Of a stretch of DNA of 38,772 nt, positions 15,237 to 26,524 are shown in pieces. A program made the position numbers and the translations under genes. Origin of the DNA: Azospirillum sp. TSO22-1. GTDB taxonomy: Bacteria; Pseudomonadota; Alphaproteobacteria; Azospirillales; Azospirillaceae. The notes below the pieces were generated by a model that ran no database searches, was not told the DNA's origin, and saw only the letters and a program-made list of their open reading frames with translations. The stretch covers positions 1-38,772 of the forward strand of contig NZ_LGQZ01000001.1 of NCBI RefSeq assembly GCF_003116015.1, read 5' to 3'. How positions within the stretch are numbered: position 1 is the first letter of the stretch; each line of letters starts with the position of its first letter.

Positions 15237-16733
15237 ATGGCCGGCTGGACCGAGGGCTACGTCCACGACATCGCCTACGCCCACTCCTTCTATGCCGAGA
15301 TGGCGCCGGCGCACCTGGGTTTCGCCCTGCTGCTGGCCGGAGTCCGCCCGCCCGATCCGTCGGAACCGTTCAGCTACGCCGAACTCGGCTGCGGCCAGGG
15401 GCTGACCAGCAACCTGCTGGCCGGCGTGCACCCGCACGCGCGGTTCGAGGCGGTGGACTTCCTGCCCGCCCACATCGCCGACGCCCGCGACCTTGCGGCC
15501 AAGGCCGGCAACACCAACACCGCGTTCCTGGAGGACAGCTTCGCCGAGTACGCGGAACGCGACGGCCCGGACCTCGACATCGTCGCGCTGCACGGCGTGT
15601 GGACCTGGGTCAGCGCCGGCAACCGCCGCATCCTGCTGGACATCCTGCGCCGCCGGCTGAAGCCGGGCGGGGTGGTCTACGTCAGCTACAACTGCCTGCC
15701 CGGCTGGGCGGCGCACACGCCGCTGCGCAAGCTGCTGGTGGAGCACACCGCGTCCGGTGCCGGCCCGCTGCCGGACCGCATCGGCAGGGCGCTGGGCTTC
15801 GCCGCGCGCATGGCGCGCCTCGGCGAGGGCTGGTTCGACCGGGTGCCGGGCGCGCTCGCCCACCTGGAGAGCCTGGACGGCAAGTCCGACGGCTACATCG
15901 CGCACGAGTACCTGAACCGCGACTGGACGCCCTTCTACCACGCCGACGTCGCCCGCGAGCTGGCCGCCGCCAAGCTGGACTACGGGACCTCGGCGACGCT
16001 GGCCGACCATGTGGACGACGCCATGGTCAGCGCGGAGGGACTCGCCCTGCTGAACGAGGCGGCGGACCCGGCGCTGCGCGAGACTCTGCGCGACTACCTG
16101 ACCGACCAGCGCTTCCGCCGCGACGTGTTCGTCAAGGGCGCACTCCGCCTCTCCCCGGCCGAGCGCGAGCAGCGGCTGCGCGCGCTGCGCGTCGGCCTCG
16201 CGGTGCCGCGCGGCGAGGTGCCGGAGCGGGTGAGCGCGCCGACCGGCCGAATCGACCTGCCGGCCGCCGCACCGCTGGCCGAGGCGCTGACCGGCGGCCC
16301 GCGGACGCTGGACGCGCTGCTCGCCGACCTGAAGACGCATGGTCTTGAGGAGGTGCTGCGCACCATCGCACTGCTCGGCGGCGCCGTGGTGCCGGTGCCC
16401 GAGGGCATCGACGCCCGGCGCGTGGCGCGCTTCAACGCCGCGGTGCTGGAGCGCAACCGCTTCGATCCGGGGATCCGGCAACTGGCGTCGCCGGTGCTGG
16501 GGACCGGCGTGGTGGTCGGCCTGCTGGAGCGGCTGTTCCTGCTCGCTGAGGCGCGCGGCGCGGAGCCGCCGCCGTTCGCGTGGACGGTGCTGCGTGAACG
16601 CGGCAAGAAGCTCCGCCGTGATGGCGCGGAGCTGCAAACGGACGCCGAGAACGTCGCGGAACTGGCGCGGCTGTACGAGGGCTTCGTCGGCGGACAGCGG
16701 GAATGGTTGAAGGGGGTAGGGATTGCGGCGTAG
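15237..16733 (+). CDS. Class I SAM methyltransferase with PKMT-type regulatory domain
   Basis: The 498-residue protein starts directly after the ATPase stop (TAG then ATG), so the two are probably translationally coupled. Residues 1 to about 200 are a Rossmann methyltransferase with motif I E49-L-G-C-G-Q-G and AVDFLPAHIADAR, and the segment VVYVSYNCLPGW. From about residue 220 (YIAHEYLNRDWTPFYHADVA) it matches the methyltransferase regulatory domain, and the C-terminal part is winged-helix-like. This layout is that of the rickettsial protein lysine methyltransferases PKMT1/PKMT2, which modify outer membrane protein B. The substrate here is unknown. A clear paralogue lies at 19630-21159. Confidence 0.88.
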   Translation: MAGWTEGYVHDIAYAHSFYAEMAPAHLGFALLLAGVRPPDPSEPFSYAELGCGQGLTSNLLAGVHPHARFEAVDFLPAHIADARDLAAKAGNTNTAFLEDSFAEYAERDGPDLDIVALHGVWTWVSAGNRRILLDILRRRLKPGGVVYVSYNCLPGWAAHTPLRKLLVEHTASGAGPLPDRIGRALGFAARMARLGEGWFDRVPGALAHLESLDGKSDGYIAHEYLNRDWTPFYHADVARELAAAKLDYGTSATLADHVDDAMVSAEGLALLNEAADPALRETLRDYLTDQRFRRDVFVKGALRLSPAEREQRLRALRVGLAVPRGEVPERVSAPTGRIDLPAAAPLAEALTGGPRTLDALLADLKTHGLEEVLRTIALLGGAVVPVPEGIDARRVARFNAAVLERNRFDPGIRQLASPVLGTGVVVGLLERLFLLAEARGAEPPPFAWTVLRERGKKLRRDGAELQTDAENVAELARLYEGFVGGQREWLKGVGIAA

Positions 16734-16752
16734 GCGCCCCGCCCCGAAACCG

Positions 16753-18795
<2,043 letters not shown>

Positions 18796-18903
18796 ACGGC
18801 TTTCCGGTGGCGGAGAGGTCCCCGGAGGTACCTCATCCGCCATCAGATAGCGCGTCCGCCGCCTGGTTCAAAAGATAACAGGGGGTATGCGGGCGATTTG
18901 TCC

Positions 18904-19560
18904 TCAGTTCGCCGCGAAGCAGTAGAACAGCCCCGCCCCGCCGGTGCCCTTCAGCGCGTCCTGGCTGCAGCCGCCACGCGAGGCGTGCGAGGAGTTCCAG
19001 GACTTGGCCGGCGGCGAATCGTCCAGGCCCCTGCGGTCATGGTGGCCGAGCATCGCCGCGCCGTCGGTCCCGCTCTTGGTCCAGTTGCCGCAGGTCATGT
19101 CCTGGGCGCCGGCGAAGGCGGTGCCGTCCGGCTGCGAGCCGGTAAGGATGTCGTGCGTGTTCGGCTGGTCGCCGCCACCGTTGACCACCGCGCCCTTCTC
19201 GGTCAGCGCGGTCTGCTTGGTCAGGTTGTTGCTCGGCCCGTGCAGGTCCTCGACGCTCTTGGCGACCACCTCGCCCTTGGCGTTGGTCCACGGGCCCTTG
19301 CCGATGCGGTCGCGGGCGTTCACCGCCGGCTGGCCGCCCATGGCCTGGGTGCTGAGATAGGCGCGCCACGTCTTGCCGCTGGCTCCGGCCGCGGATGCCA
19401 ACTGCTGGCAATGCCGGTCCGCGCCCTCCAGCCCGCCAAGGTCGGCGCCCTTGCCGGAACCGGCGCTGGTGACGAAGAAGCTCATGGTGCCGCTCTGCTG
19501 CGCCTGGGCGCCGCCGGTGACGGCGAGCAGCAGGGCCGCCGCGAGAATCGTCTGTTTCAT
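18904..19560 (-). CDS. Secreted lectin-like (endostatin/C-type-lectin-fold-like) protein
   Basis: A 218-residue protein with a clear signal peptide, cleaved probably after GGAQA. The mature part starts SGTMSFFVTSAGSGKGADLG and contains GADRHCQQLA, WRAYLST and, near the end, SWNSSHASRGGCSQDAL and LFYCFAAN. Conserved cysteines and this pattern are seen in bacterial proteins annotated as lectins, whose fold resembles C-type lectin or endostatin domains. A periplasmic or surface sugar-binding role is likely, but the ligand is not known. It lies between YgiQ and a methyltransferase on the same strand and probably has its own start signals. Confidence 0.75.
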   Translation of the reverse strand: MKQTILAAALLLAVTGGAQAQQSGTMSFFVTSAGSGKGADLGGLEGADRHCQQLASAAGASGKTWRAYLSTQAMGGQPAVNARDRIGKGPWTNAKGEVVAKSVEDLHGPSNNLTKQTALTEKGAVVNGGGDQPNTHDILTGSQPDGTAFAGAQDMTCGNWTKSGTDGAAMLGHHDRRGLDDSPPAKSWNSSHASRGGCSQDALKGTGGAGLFYCFAAN

Positions 19561-19629
19561 GGTGTTTCCCCCGTTCGTTGTTGTCCGTCCCGAGCAGGAC
19601 GCCCCGCAGCGCCCGCTTATTCCCCCTGG

Positions 19630-21159
19630 TCAGATCATGCCGAGCCGCCGCCAAGCCGTCCACTCGAAGCGCGCCGCCCGGTCGAGCCCCTGGGCGAGAT
19701 GCGCGCGGCGTTGCGCGTCGGCCTGCAGGGCGGCCGGGTCGTTCATGAAGTCGGTCACCCGCAGCGGGCCGAGCAGGTGGTCGACCAGCAGCGGCGCCTC
19801 GGTCGGCCCTCCCTCCAGCACCGACCGGTAGAGCAGCGCCCCCGCCGCGTCGGTGTGCAGGCCGGCGCCACCGACCGACGCCGCCAGCCACGCCACCGGG
19901 TGTTCCGCCGCAAGAGCCTCGGCGATCTGCGCGCGGTTGAAGCGCAGCACCGATTCCAGCGGTGTTGCGTCGAGCCCCTGCGTCGCCATCGCCGCGCCGG
20001 CGCCGACCAGCGCCAGCGCCAGCTGCCGTGCCGGCGGCGCCCCGGTCGACCGCACCTCCGGCAGATCGAGCAGCTCGCCGATACGGCGCGCCCCCGCGCC
20101 CAACGCCGCGATGATCGGGCCGTAGACACGCTCCTCCAGCACCAGCGGCGTACCCTTGCCGTCGATGGTGTAGGGGAAGCCGATGGGGCCGATCAGCGCC
20201 AGCCCGAGGCCGCGCAGCCGCGCCTCGCGCAACGCCGGGGGCAACGGCCGGGCGCCGCGGACGAAGACGTCGCAGCGGTGCCGCTCCACATCGCAATAGT
20301 CGGCGAAGCTCTCGCGCAGCACCGGGTCGGCGATGCCGTCCAGCAGCGCGCGCTGCTCCGCGCTCAGCACCAGCGACGGCTCGTTCATGAACATGTGGGC
20401 GGAGCCGGCGTAGCTCAGCTTCGCCGCCGCCAGGTCGCGCGCCACGTCGGCGTGCAGCAGCGGCTGCCAGCTGCCGTTCAGGTACTCGTGCGCAAGGTAC
20501 GTGGGGTGCGTGGACGGGTCGCGCAGACGCTTGAACACGTCGGCGTCGCCCGCCGCCCTGGCGCCGGTGCCGAACAGCGCCTCTGCGAAGTCGAGCGCCT
20601 CGAGCGCGGCGTGGTCGCTGCGGCCCGGCACCGTGCGGGCGTATTCCAGCAGCAGGCGCTGCAGGGGGATCTGGTTCGACCAGCCGGGCAGCGTGTTGTA
20701 GGTGATGTAGACCGCCCCGCCCGGCTTCAGCGCGCGGGCGATGAAGCGCACGATCGCCCGCTTCGCCTCCACCCCCACCCAGCTGTAGACGCCGTGCAGG
20801 GTGATGTAGTCGAAGGCCGGCAGGTCCGGCACCGCGCCGTCCGCCAGTTCCTCGAAGCTGGTCTCGTGGAAGGTGACGTTGCCCAGCCCGGCGGCCTTCG
20901 CCGTCGCCCGGGCGCGGGCGATGTGGGCGGGGTGGAAGTCCACGGCGTGGATCGTGGCCTTCGGGTTGGCGGCGGCGATGACGTTGGCGGTGACACCCTG
21001 GCCGCAGCCCAGCTCGCACCACGCGAAGTCCTCGCCCGCCTGCGGCGGCTCCAGGCCGTTCAGCAGGCAGACGAGGTCGAGGTGCGCCGGGGCCTGCTGG
21101 CGGAACAGGCCCGGCTCGTATTCGATGTCGGCGACGTAGCCCGCACTCCACTCCGCCAT
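19630..21159 (-). CDS. Class I SAM methyltransferase with PKMT-type regulatory domain (paralogue)
   Basis: A 509-residue paralogue of the methyltransferase at 15237-16733. It shares the N-terminal pattern (AEWSAGYVADIEYEPGLFRQ against AGWTEGYVHDIAYAHSFYAE), motif I E49-L-G-C-G-Q-G at the same residue number, AVDFHPAHIARAR, the AVYITYNTLPGW segment and the regulatory-domain start YLAHEYLNGSWQPLLHADVA. The two proteins align over the whole length but are clearly diverged, so they probably have different substrates. Protein lysine methylation is the best-known activity of this architecture. The gene lies between the lectin-like and beta-helix genes on the same strand. Confidence 0.88.
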   Translation of the reverse strand: MAEWSAGYVADIEYEPGLFRQQAPAHLDLVCLLNGLEPPQAGEDFAWCELGCGQGVTANVIAAANPKATIHAVDFHPAHIARARATAKAAGLGNVTFHETSFEELADGAVPDLPAFDYITLHGVYSWVGVEAKRAIVRFIARALKPGGAVYITYNTLPGWSNQIPLQRLLLEYARTVPGRSDHAALEALDFAEALFGTGARAAGDADVFKRLRDPSTHPTYLAHEYLNGSWQPLLHADVARDLAAAKLSYAGSAHMFMNEPSLVLSAEQRALLDGIADPVLRESFADYCDVERHRCDVFVRGARPLPPALREARLRGLGLALIGPIGFPYTIDGKGTPLVLEERVYGPIIAALGAGARRIGELLDLPEVRSTGAPPARQLALALVGAGAAMATQGLDATPLESVLRFNRAQIAEALAAEHPVAWLAASVGGAGLHTDAAGALLYRSVLEGGPTEAPLLVDHLLGPLRVTDFMNDPAALQADAQRRAHLAQGLDRAARFEWTAWRRLGMI

Positions 21160-21222
21160 GGGTCCCCCCGGTTGCGATGGCCTGTCCTGACTATCACAAA
21201 CCGGAGGGGTGCGCTGTACTCA

Positions 21223-24200
21223 TCAGTGCAGCAGGCCGATCTGATCCATGGGGATTGCTTCGAAGCCGTGCTGGTACATCGGCGAGGCGGACGCCAGCGT
21301 GTAGTCGCCCGCCCCTGGGTTGGCGAACAGCGGGTTCAGGGTCAGGGAGTTGGCGTCATACCCCGCCGCCTTCCACTCGGCCAGCGTGCCCTGCGTACCC
21401 GCCATCGCCTGCGGCCACACCTGGAACAGCTTCGCCGCGGCGTCGAGGTAGGCGTAGTCGTTGTCATGGAAGGTGCCGGCCGTCTTCGGCCCGTCGATGG
21501 CGACCACCAGCCCCTGGTTGGTGGCGTCGATGACGTTGTGGTGGAAGTCGTTGCCCGACATCGGCGTGCCCTTCCAGCCGCCGTAGCCGACGCTCTGCTG
21601 CAGGCCGATCTCGCGGCCGTCGTTGCCGGCGATGATGTTGTTGGACACCGTGTTGTTCCAGCCGCCGTGCAGGAACACGCCGCCCAGGTTGCCGTGCACG
21701 TAATTGCCCTTCACCGCGGCGCCGCTGGTCCAGTCGTCCAGGTAGACGCCCCAGCTGACCAGCTGCTTCGGATCGAGCCACGTCGGCGAGACCGAGCCGT
21801 CCCAGCGCACGTTGCCGAAGGCGTTGGTGTCCGACACGTCGTTGTAGGCGACGACGTGGCCGGTGGCGGTCTGCTGGCGGTTGATCAGGTAGATGCCGCC
21901 GCCGTCGCTGGTCTCGCGGTTGGAGTCCGTGACCGTGTTGTAGGTCACCGACACCCGGTAGGTCTCGTCGCCGGTGATCTGCACCGAGCCGACAGAGATC
22001 GCCTTGCCGGCGGTGTGCTCGATCAGGTTGTGGCTGACCGTTACGTCGGAGCTGCCGTTCACCCAGATGCCGTCGCTGCCGCGGTCCACCGCGCCGGCGT
22101 ACTCGACCGTGTTGTTCGAGACGTCGGCGAAGTTGCTGCCAGCCTTGAGGAACACCGCCTCGCGCCCGGTGTGGTCGAAGCTGTTGCCGGTCACCTTGGC
22201 GTTCGGGCTGGTCTGCACGGTGATGCCGTAGCCGGTGTTCAGCACCGTGTTGTTCTTGAACACCAGGCCGTCGGCGTTCTGAGCGTAGAGGCCGTGGCCG
22301 GTCGGGCCGCCGTCGGCGATGGTCAGCCCCTCGATGGTGACGTTCTTCGCGCCGCCCATGCCGAACAGCACGTCGAGCTGCGCCGCGACCACCTTGTGGC
22401 CGGCCGGCGTGCCGCCCTCCGGCCGGAACAGGATCTGGTTCGACGCGGCGTCGTAGAACCACTCCCTGTTGGCGTCGAGCTGGTCCTTGGCGTTGTAGAT
22501 AAAGAACCGGCTGCCCTCGCCGAAGCCGTCCCAGCTGCCGCTGCCCAGCGTGATGACGTTGCGCGTGTAGTCGATGCCGGTGACCGGCACCAGCACGTCG
22601 TCGTAGCCGTGCTGACCGAAGGCGCTGACCATCAGCCCCTTGGTGTCGGCGAAGTAAGGGACGGTACCGGCCTTGAAGGTGATCTGATTGGTGCCGGTGC
22701 CGGAGGCCGCCTTGTCGGCGATCAGCCAGCCGCCGTCGATGGGGTGCGTCGGGTCCTCGTTCGGCGTGCGCGCCAGCGTCTGGCGCTGCCCGTCCATGGA
22801 GAGGTCGAGCACCGGCTTCGAGCCGGCCGGCAGCTGCGCGCTCCACAGCCCGTTGCCGCGCGACACCCAATTGTCGATCAGCGTGCCGCCGTGGAACACC
22901 GGCTTCTCGCTGCCGTAGGCGGCGAAGCGGACGCCGGAATCGCTGCCGTCCAGCCAGAGCTGGTCCTTCATGTAATAGTCGCCGCCGCGCACGTAGGTCG
23001 TGTCGATGTCGCTGGTGCGCATGGCGCGCTGCGCCGCCTGCAGCGTGGCGAACGGGCCGTCGGTGCCGTCGGCGTTGGGTGCCGCCAGCTTGCCCGACCA
23101 GGTGTCCTTGCCGTTGGTCGCCACGTAGAAGGCCGGGCCGGTCGGTGCCGGGGTGGTCGGCGTCGTGGTGCCGGCGGGGAAGTCGGCGGCCGGAGCGTTC
23201 ACCACCAGCGTGCCGTTCCACCACATGCCGGACTGCCCGGCGGCCACGTCCTTGCCATCCAGCGCCCCCTTGTCGTAGGTCACCGCCGCGTCGGTCGGCG
23301 CGTAGGCGTGGCCGTTCACGGTGATCTTGTTGACGAGCAGGTCGCGGCCGCTGGAGTCGTTGTCGTACTGCACCTGCACCTTATGGCCGGTGCCGGTCGC
23401 GGCGTTGGTGGTGAAGGTGAAATCCTTGGCGGCGGTGCCCGCGGTGCCCTCGCCCACCTTGACGCCATCGACCAGCAGGTTGAAGTGCGCGTTGACGCCG
23501 TTGTACGGCGTGCCCAGCGCGTTGACCACGATGGTGGACGTGCCGGCGGCCGGCGCCGGAGTCGTCGGCGTGCTGGCCGCCGGGAAGAACGAGGAGTCGG
23601 CGTTCACCACCAGCGTGCCGTTCCACCACAGGCTGGACTGCCCGGCGACCACGTCCTTGCCGTCCAGGGCCCCCTTGTCGTAGCTGACGATGGAGTCGGT
23701 CGGCGCCACGGCCTTGCCGTTGATGGTGATCTTGTTGACGAACAGGTCGCGGCCGCTGGTGTCGTTGTCGTACTGCACCTGCACCTTGTGCCCGGCGCCC
23801 AGCGCGGCGGTGGTGGTGAAGGTGTAGTCCTTGGCGGTGGTTGTCGTCGTGCCCTCGCCCACCTTGACGCCGTCCACCAGCAGATTGAAATGCGCGCCCA
23901 CACCGGCGGCCAGCGTGCCCGCGGCGTTCACCACGATGGTCGACTGCCCCGATGCCGTGGTCGGCGTGGTGGGGGTGGTCGGCGTCGTCGCGGCGGCGGC
24001 CGGGTAGAAGCTGGCGGGCGTGCTGAAGTTCAGCGCGCCTTCCCACCACATGCCTTCCTGGCCGGGCACCGTGTCCTGCCCGTCCAGCGCGTAACGGTCG
24101 TAGACGGCCTGGGTCGGCAGCAACGTGTTGCCGTTCACCACGACCGAGCGGACCATCAGGTTGCGGTCCTCGCCGTTCACGCTGGCGTCGTTGTCGAAGT

Positions 24201-24402
24201 GGACCTGAACGGTGTGCGCCTGCCCGGCGGCGACCTGGGTGGTGAAGCTGTAGGCGCTCGGGTTGGTTGCGCTCACCGTCGCCTGGCCGGCGTCCTTGCC
24301 GTCCACCAGCAGGCGGAAGTGCGGCCAGATGCCTCCGGCGGACGTGCCATAGGCGTTCACGACGATCTTGGCGTCGGCGAGGCCCGTGGTGGTCGTAGCC
24401 AT
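21223..24402 (-). CDS. Triple CBM60-like modules fused to a right-handed beta-helix domain
   Basis: A 1059-residue protein. Residues from about 10 to 410 hold three copies of a beta-sandwich carbohydrate-binding module resembling CBM60 (the xylan-binding type): each has IVVNA-G-T, HFNLLVDG, VQVQYDND, RDL-V--I-VNG and a WW-G-L--NA end. Thr-Pro linkers separate them. From about residue 420 (GPAFYVATNGKDTWSGKLAA, FATLQAAQRAMR) a right-handed parallel beta-helix follows, with NNTV-type rungs (FKNNTVLNTGYG, VSNNTVEYAG, VKGNYVHGN), typical of polysaccharide lyases and related glycosidases. No signal peptide is visible and no RTX repeats, so the secretion route is unclear. AAGGA before the ATG supports the start. 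A plant or bacterial polysaccharide target is likely. Confidence 0.85.
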   Translation of the reverse strand: MATTTTGLADAKIVVNAYGTSAGGIWPHFRLLVDGKDAGQATVSATNPSAYSFTTQVAAGQAHTVQVHFDNDASVNGEDRNLMVRSVVVNGNTLLPTQAVYDRYALDGQDTVPGQEGMWWEGALNFSTPASFYPAAAATTPTTPTTPTTASGQSTIVVNAAGTLAAGVGAHFNLLVDGVKVGEGTTTTTAKDYTFTTTAALGAGHKVQVQYDNDTSGRDLFVNKITINGKAVAPTDSIVSYDKGALDGKDVVAGQSSLWWNGTLVVNADSSFFPAASTPTTPAPAAGTSTIVVNALGTPYNGVNAHFNLLVDGVKVGEGTAGTAAKDFTFTTNAATGTGHKVQVQYDNDSSGRDLLVNKITVNGHAYAPTDAAVTYDKGALDGKDVAAGQSGMWWNGTLVVNAPAADFPAGTTTPTTPAPTGPAFYVATNGKDTWSGKLAAPNADGTDGPFATLQAAQRAMRTSDIDTTYVRGGDYYMKDQLWLDGSDSGVRFAAYGSEKPVFHGGTLIDNWVSRGNGLWSAQLPAGSKPVLDLSMDGQRQTLARTPNEDPTHPIDGGWLIADKAASGTGTNQITFKAGTVPYFADTKGLMVSAFGQHGYDDVLVPVTGIDYTRNVITLGSGSWDGFGEGSRFFIYNAKDQLDANREWFYDAASNQILFRPEGGTPAGHKVVAAQLDVLFGMGGAKNVTIEGLTIADGGPTGHGLYAQNADGLVFKNNTVLNTGYGITVQTSPNAKVTGNSFDHTGREAVFLKAGSNFADVSNNTVEYAGAVDRGSDGIWVNGSSDVTVSHNLIEHTAGKAISVGSVQITGDETYRVSVTYNTVTDSNRETSDGGGIYLINRQQTATGHVVAYNDVSDTNAFGNVRWDGSVSPTWLDPKQLVSWGVYLDDWTSGAAVKGNYVHGNLGGVFLHGGWNNTVSNNIIAGNDGREIGLQQSVGYGGWKGTPMSGNDFHHNVIDATNQGLVVAIDGPKTAGTFHDNDYAYLDAAAKLFQVWPQAMAGTQGTLAEWKAAGYDANSLTLNPLFANPGAGDYTLASASPMYQHGFEAIPMDQIGLLH
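23179..24372 (-). repeat. Three in-frame copies of a carbohydrate-binding module
   Basis: The second and third copies start near 23943 and 23541 (about 402 bp period) and are very similar to each other in protein sequence, sharing HFNLLVDGVKVGEGT, GHKVQVQYDND and YDKGALDGKDV. The first copy (24372-23995) is more diverged and followed by a longer Thr-Pro linker. The pattern suggests a recent duplication of the second or third module. Confidence 0.8.
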
Positions 24403-24514
24403 CGGTCAATTCCTTGCGTGGTTTTCAACGCACGCGAGAATGATGGCCTTCGTCGGACATTTGTGCGTCATCGCCCCGCTGTCCGTGACCAGTGCGGGGC
24501 AACGAGGGGACATG

Positions 24515-24547
24515 AAAACGCCCGCCGGGCAAACAGCCCGGCGGGCG
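24515..24547 (-). terminator. Intrinsic terminator of the chemoreceptor gene
   Basis: A perfect 12-bp stem (24519-24530 with 24536-24547) with a five-base loop lies 17 bases after the chemoreceptor stop. Read on the minus strand it is followed by TTTT, so it is a good Rho-independent terminator. It separates this gene from the beta-helix gene downstream. Confidence 0.9.
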
Positions 24548-24564
24548 TAATCGATGGCGAAGGA

Positions 24565-26235
24565 TCAGGCCGCGCGGACGTGGCTGATGAAGTTGCTCAC
24601 CTGCTGACGCAACAGGTTGAATTGCTCCGACACCTTGCGGCTGGCGTCCAGCAGGTCCTTGGCCATGTGGCTGGCGTCCACCACCTCGCCAGTGACCAGG
24701 TCGATGTTGGTGGCGACCGCCTGGGTGCCCGTGGCCGCGTGGTTGGCGGCGCGCGAGATCTCGTGCGTGGTGATGTTCTGCTCCTCGACCGCGGCGGCGA
24801 TGCCGGTGGCGATCTCGCGCGCGCCCTCGGCGACCTTGGAGATGTACTTGATCTCGTCCACGGCGCGCTGGGTGGAGGACTGCACGCCGTTGATCTGCTG
24901 GGTGATGTCCTCGGTCGCCTTGGCGGTCTGGTTGGCCAGTTGCTTGACCTCGCTGGCGACCACCGCGAAGCCCTTGCCGGCGTCGCCGGCGCGCGCCGCC
25001 TCGATGGTGGCGTTCAGCGCCAGCAGGTTGGTCTTGCTGGCGATGTCGTTGATCATCTTGACGATGTCGCCGATGCGCAGCGCCTGGCTGGCCAGCGCCT
25101 CAATGGTGTGGCTGGTCTGGTCGGCGGCCTCGGCGGTGTTGCGCGCGCCCTCCACCGACTGGTTGATTCGCATGGAGATTTCCGAGGTGGTGGCCGACAG
25201 CTGCTCGGTGGCCGAGGCGATGCTGCCGACGTTCTCCATGGTGTGCGAGGTGGCGCTGGCGATCTCCACCGCGCCCCGCTCGGCCTCGGCGACGCGCTTG
25301 GCGAGCGTGTGGGCGAACTCGCCCATCTCGCTGGCGGCCATCAGCGCCTGCTCGACCAGGGTCGACACGTTGGACTCGAAGTCCTGCGCCAGCTGGGCCA
25401 GCAGCTTCTTGCGCGTGGCCTCCGCCTCGGTTTTGGTGCGCTCCTGCTCGTCGTTGAGCAGGCGGACCTTGGCGGTGCTGTCGCGGAACACCCCGACCGC
25501 GCGGGCGATGGTGCCGATCTCGTCGGCGCGCTTCAGGCAGGTCAGCCGGATGTCCAGATTGTTGTCGGAGATCATCTGCATCGCCGTGCTGATCTCCAGC
25601 GTCGGCGTTATGACGATGCGGCGGACCAGCACGTACAGGGCCAGCACCAGGACCACCACCACCGCCAGCGAGATGACGACCGAGGCCTCGGTGTCCGACG
25701 TGATCTGATCGACCACGGCCTTGCGGCTCCACGCCGCGGCGAGGTAGCCGACGCGCTCGCGCTGGGTGCCGGAGACGACCGGCGTGATCACCAGCGTCTG
25801 CTGGTCCGTGGACTGGACGACCGCGCCGCTCTCGGCGCGCGCGCGGGTCTCCTCGGCGAAGCGGGCGACCGCCGCGGCATCGACGCCGGCGCGGGTGTAG
25901 CTGTCGAGCGGCTTGCCGGACTTGTCCAGCACCAGCACGGCGTCGAGCCCAGCCTGCGCGTTCTGCGCCACGTCGGCGTAGGAGCCCTTGATCGCCTCGG
26001 TGCGGGCGTATTTGACCGCCGACGACAGGTTGTCGGCCAGGAGCCGGGTCACCTGCGTCGAACCCTGGTCGAAGACCGTCAGTGCCAGCTCGCGCACCTT
26101 CATCGCCTGATAGGTGATCAGGCTGCCGAGGCCCAACGCCAGCAGGAGCACCACCCAGACGATGATCTTCTGGCTGATGCTGCGCATGAAGAACAGGCCT
26201 TTCGGGGCCGCTTCCGTCAAACCGTCCATCGACAT
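24565..26235 (-). CDS. Methyl-accepting chemotaxis protein
   Basis: A 556-residue transmembrane chemoreceptor. Membrane helix 1 lies at about residues 22-44 ([20 protein letters not shown]) and helix 2 at about 180-203, flanking a periplasmic sensor domain of about 135 residues that I cannot place in a named family. A HAMP region ([14 protein letters not shown]...[15 protein letters not shown]) and a full signalling domain follow. The hairpin tip region [20 protein letters not shown] is unmistakable. There is no C-terminal CheR-binding pentapeptide. I chose the ATG at 26235, six bases after GGGGGAAG, over a GTG one codon earlier and an ATG at 26187. An orphan periplasmic binding protein gene lies upstream on the same strand. 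Confidence 0.95.
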   Translation of the reverse strand: MSMDGLTEAAPKGLFFMRSISQKIIVWVVLLLALGLGSLITYQAMKVRELALTVFDQGSTQVTRLLADNLSSAVKYARTEAIKGSYADVAQNAQAGLDAVLVLDKSGKPLDSYTRAGVDAAAVARFAEETRARAESGAVVQSTDQQTLVITPVVSGTQRERVGYLAAAWSRKAVVDQITSDTEASVVISLAVVVVLVLALYVLVRRIVITPTLEISTAMQMISDNNLDIRLTCLKRADEIGTIARAVGVFRDSTAKVRLLNDEQERTKTEAEATRKKLLAQLAQDFESNVSTLVEQALMAASEMGEFAHTLAKRVAEAERGAVEIASATSHTMENVGSIASATEQLSATTSEISMRINQSVEGARNTAEAADQTSHTIEALASQALRIGDIVKMINDIASKTNLLALNATIEAARAGDAGKGFAVVASEVKQLANQTAKATEDITQQINGVQSSTQRAVDEIKYISKVAEGAREIATGIAAAVEEQNITTHEISRAANHAATGTQAVATNIDLVTGEVVDASHMAKDLLDASRKVSEQFNLLRQQVSNFISHVRAA

Positions 26236-26524
26236 CACAGACTTCCCCCGGGACAGAACGTCACAGCCACGGCACCATCAAATACCCGCCCGGCCGAAAC
26301 GAACAAAGGACATCATAGGCACGACAATACGGCAGTTCATAACATTGCAAATTGCCATTCATTCACTAAATCAAAAACAAATAAACCCAAGTCATCTTCG
26401 CAAATCAATCACCGATCGCTCTCACGTCAATTAAATTTCACCCATACTGCAGTATTCAGAAAACTCTCCGACTCAACCCCGGAAACGGAGACGGGCGGCC
26501 GAAACCGGCCGCCCGCCGACCGCG
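26236..26524. other. AT-rich intergenic region upstream of the chemoreceptor gene
   Basis: This 289-base gap is clearly richer in A and T than the rest of the window, mainly at 26300-26460, and contains no gene. It holds a perfect 12-base palindrome ATACTGCAGTAT (26444-26455), a possible regulator site. At its right end is the GGGCGGCC/GGCCGCCC stem described as a terminator. The low GC content fits a promoter region for the chemoreceptor. Confidence 0.5.
26493..26514 (-). terminator. Terminator-like stem after the binding-protein gene
   Basis: GGGCGGCC (26493-26500) and GGCCGCCC (26507-26514) form a perfect 8-bp stem with a six-base loop just beyond the stop of the binding-protein gene. Only a weak T-rich stretch follows on the minus strand, so termination strength is uncertain. 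Confidence 0.6.
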
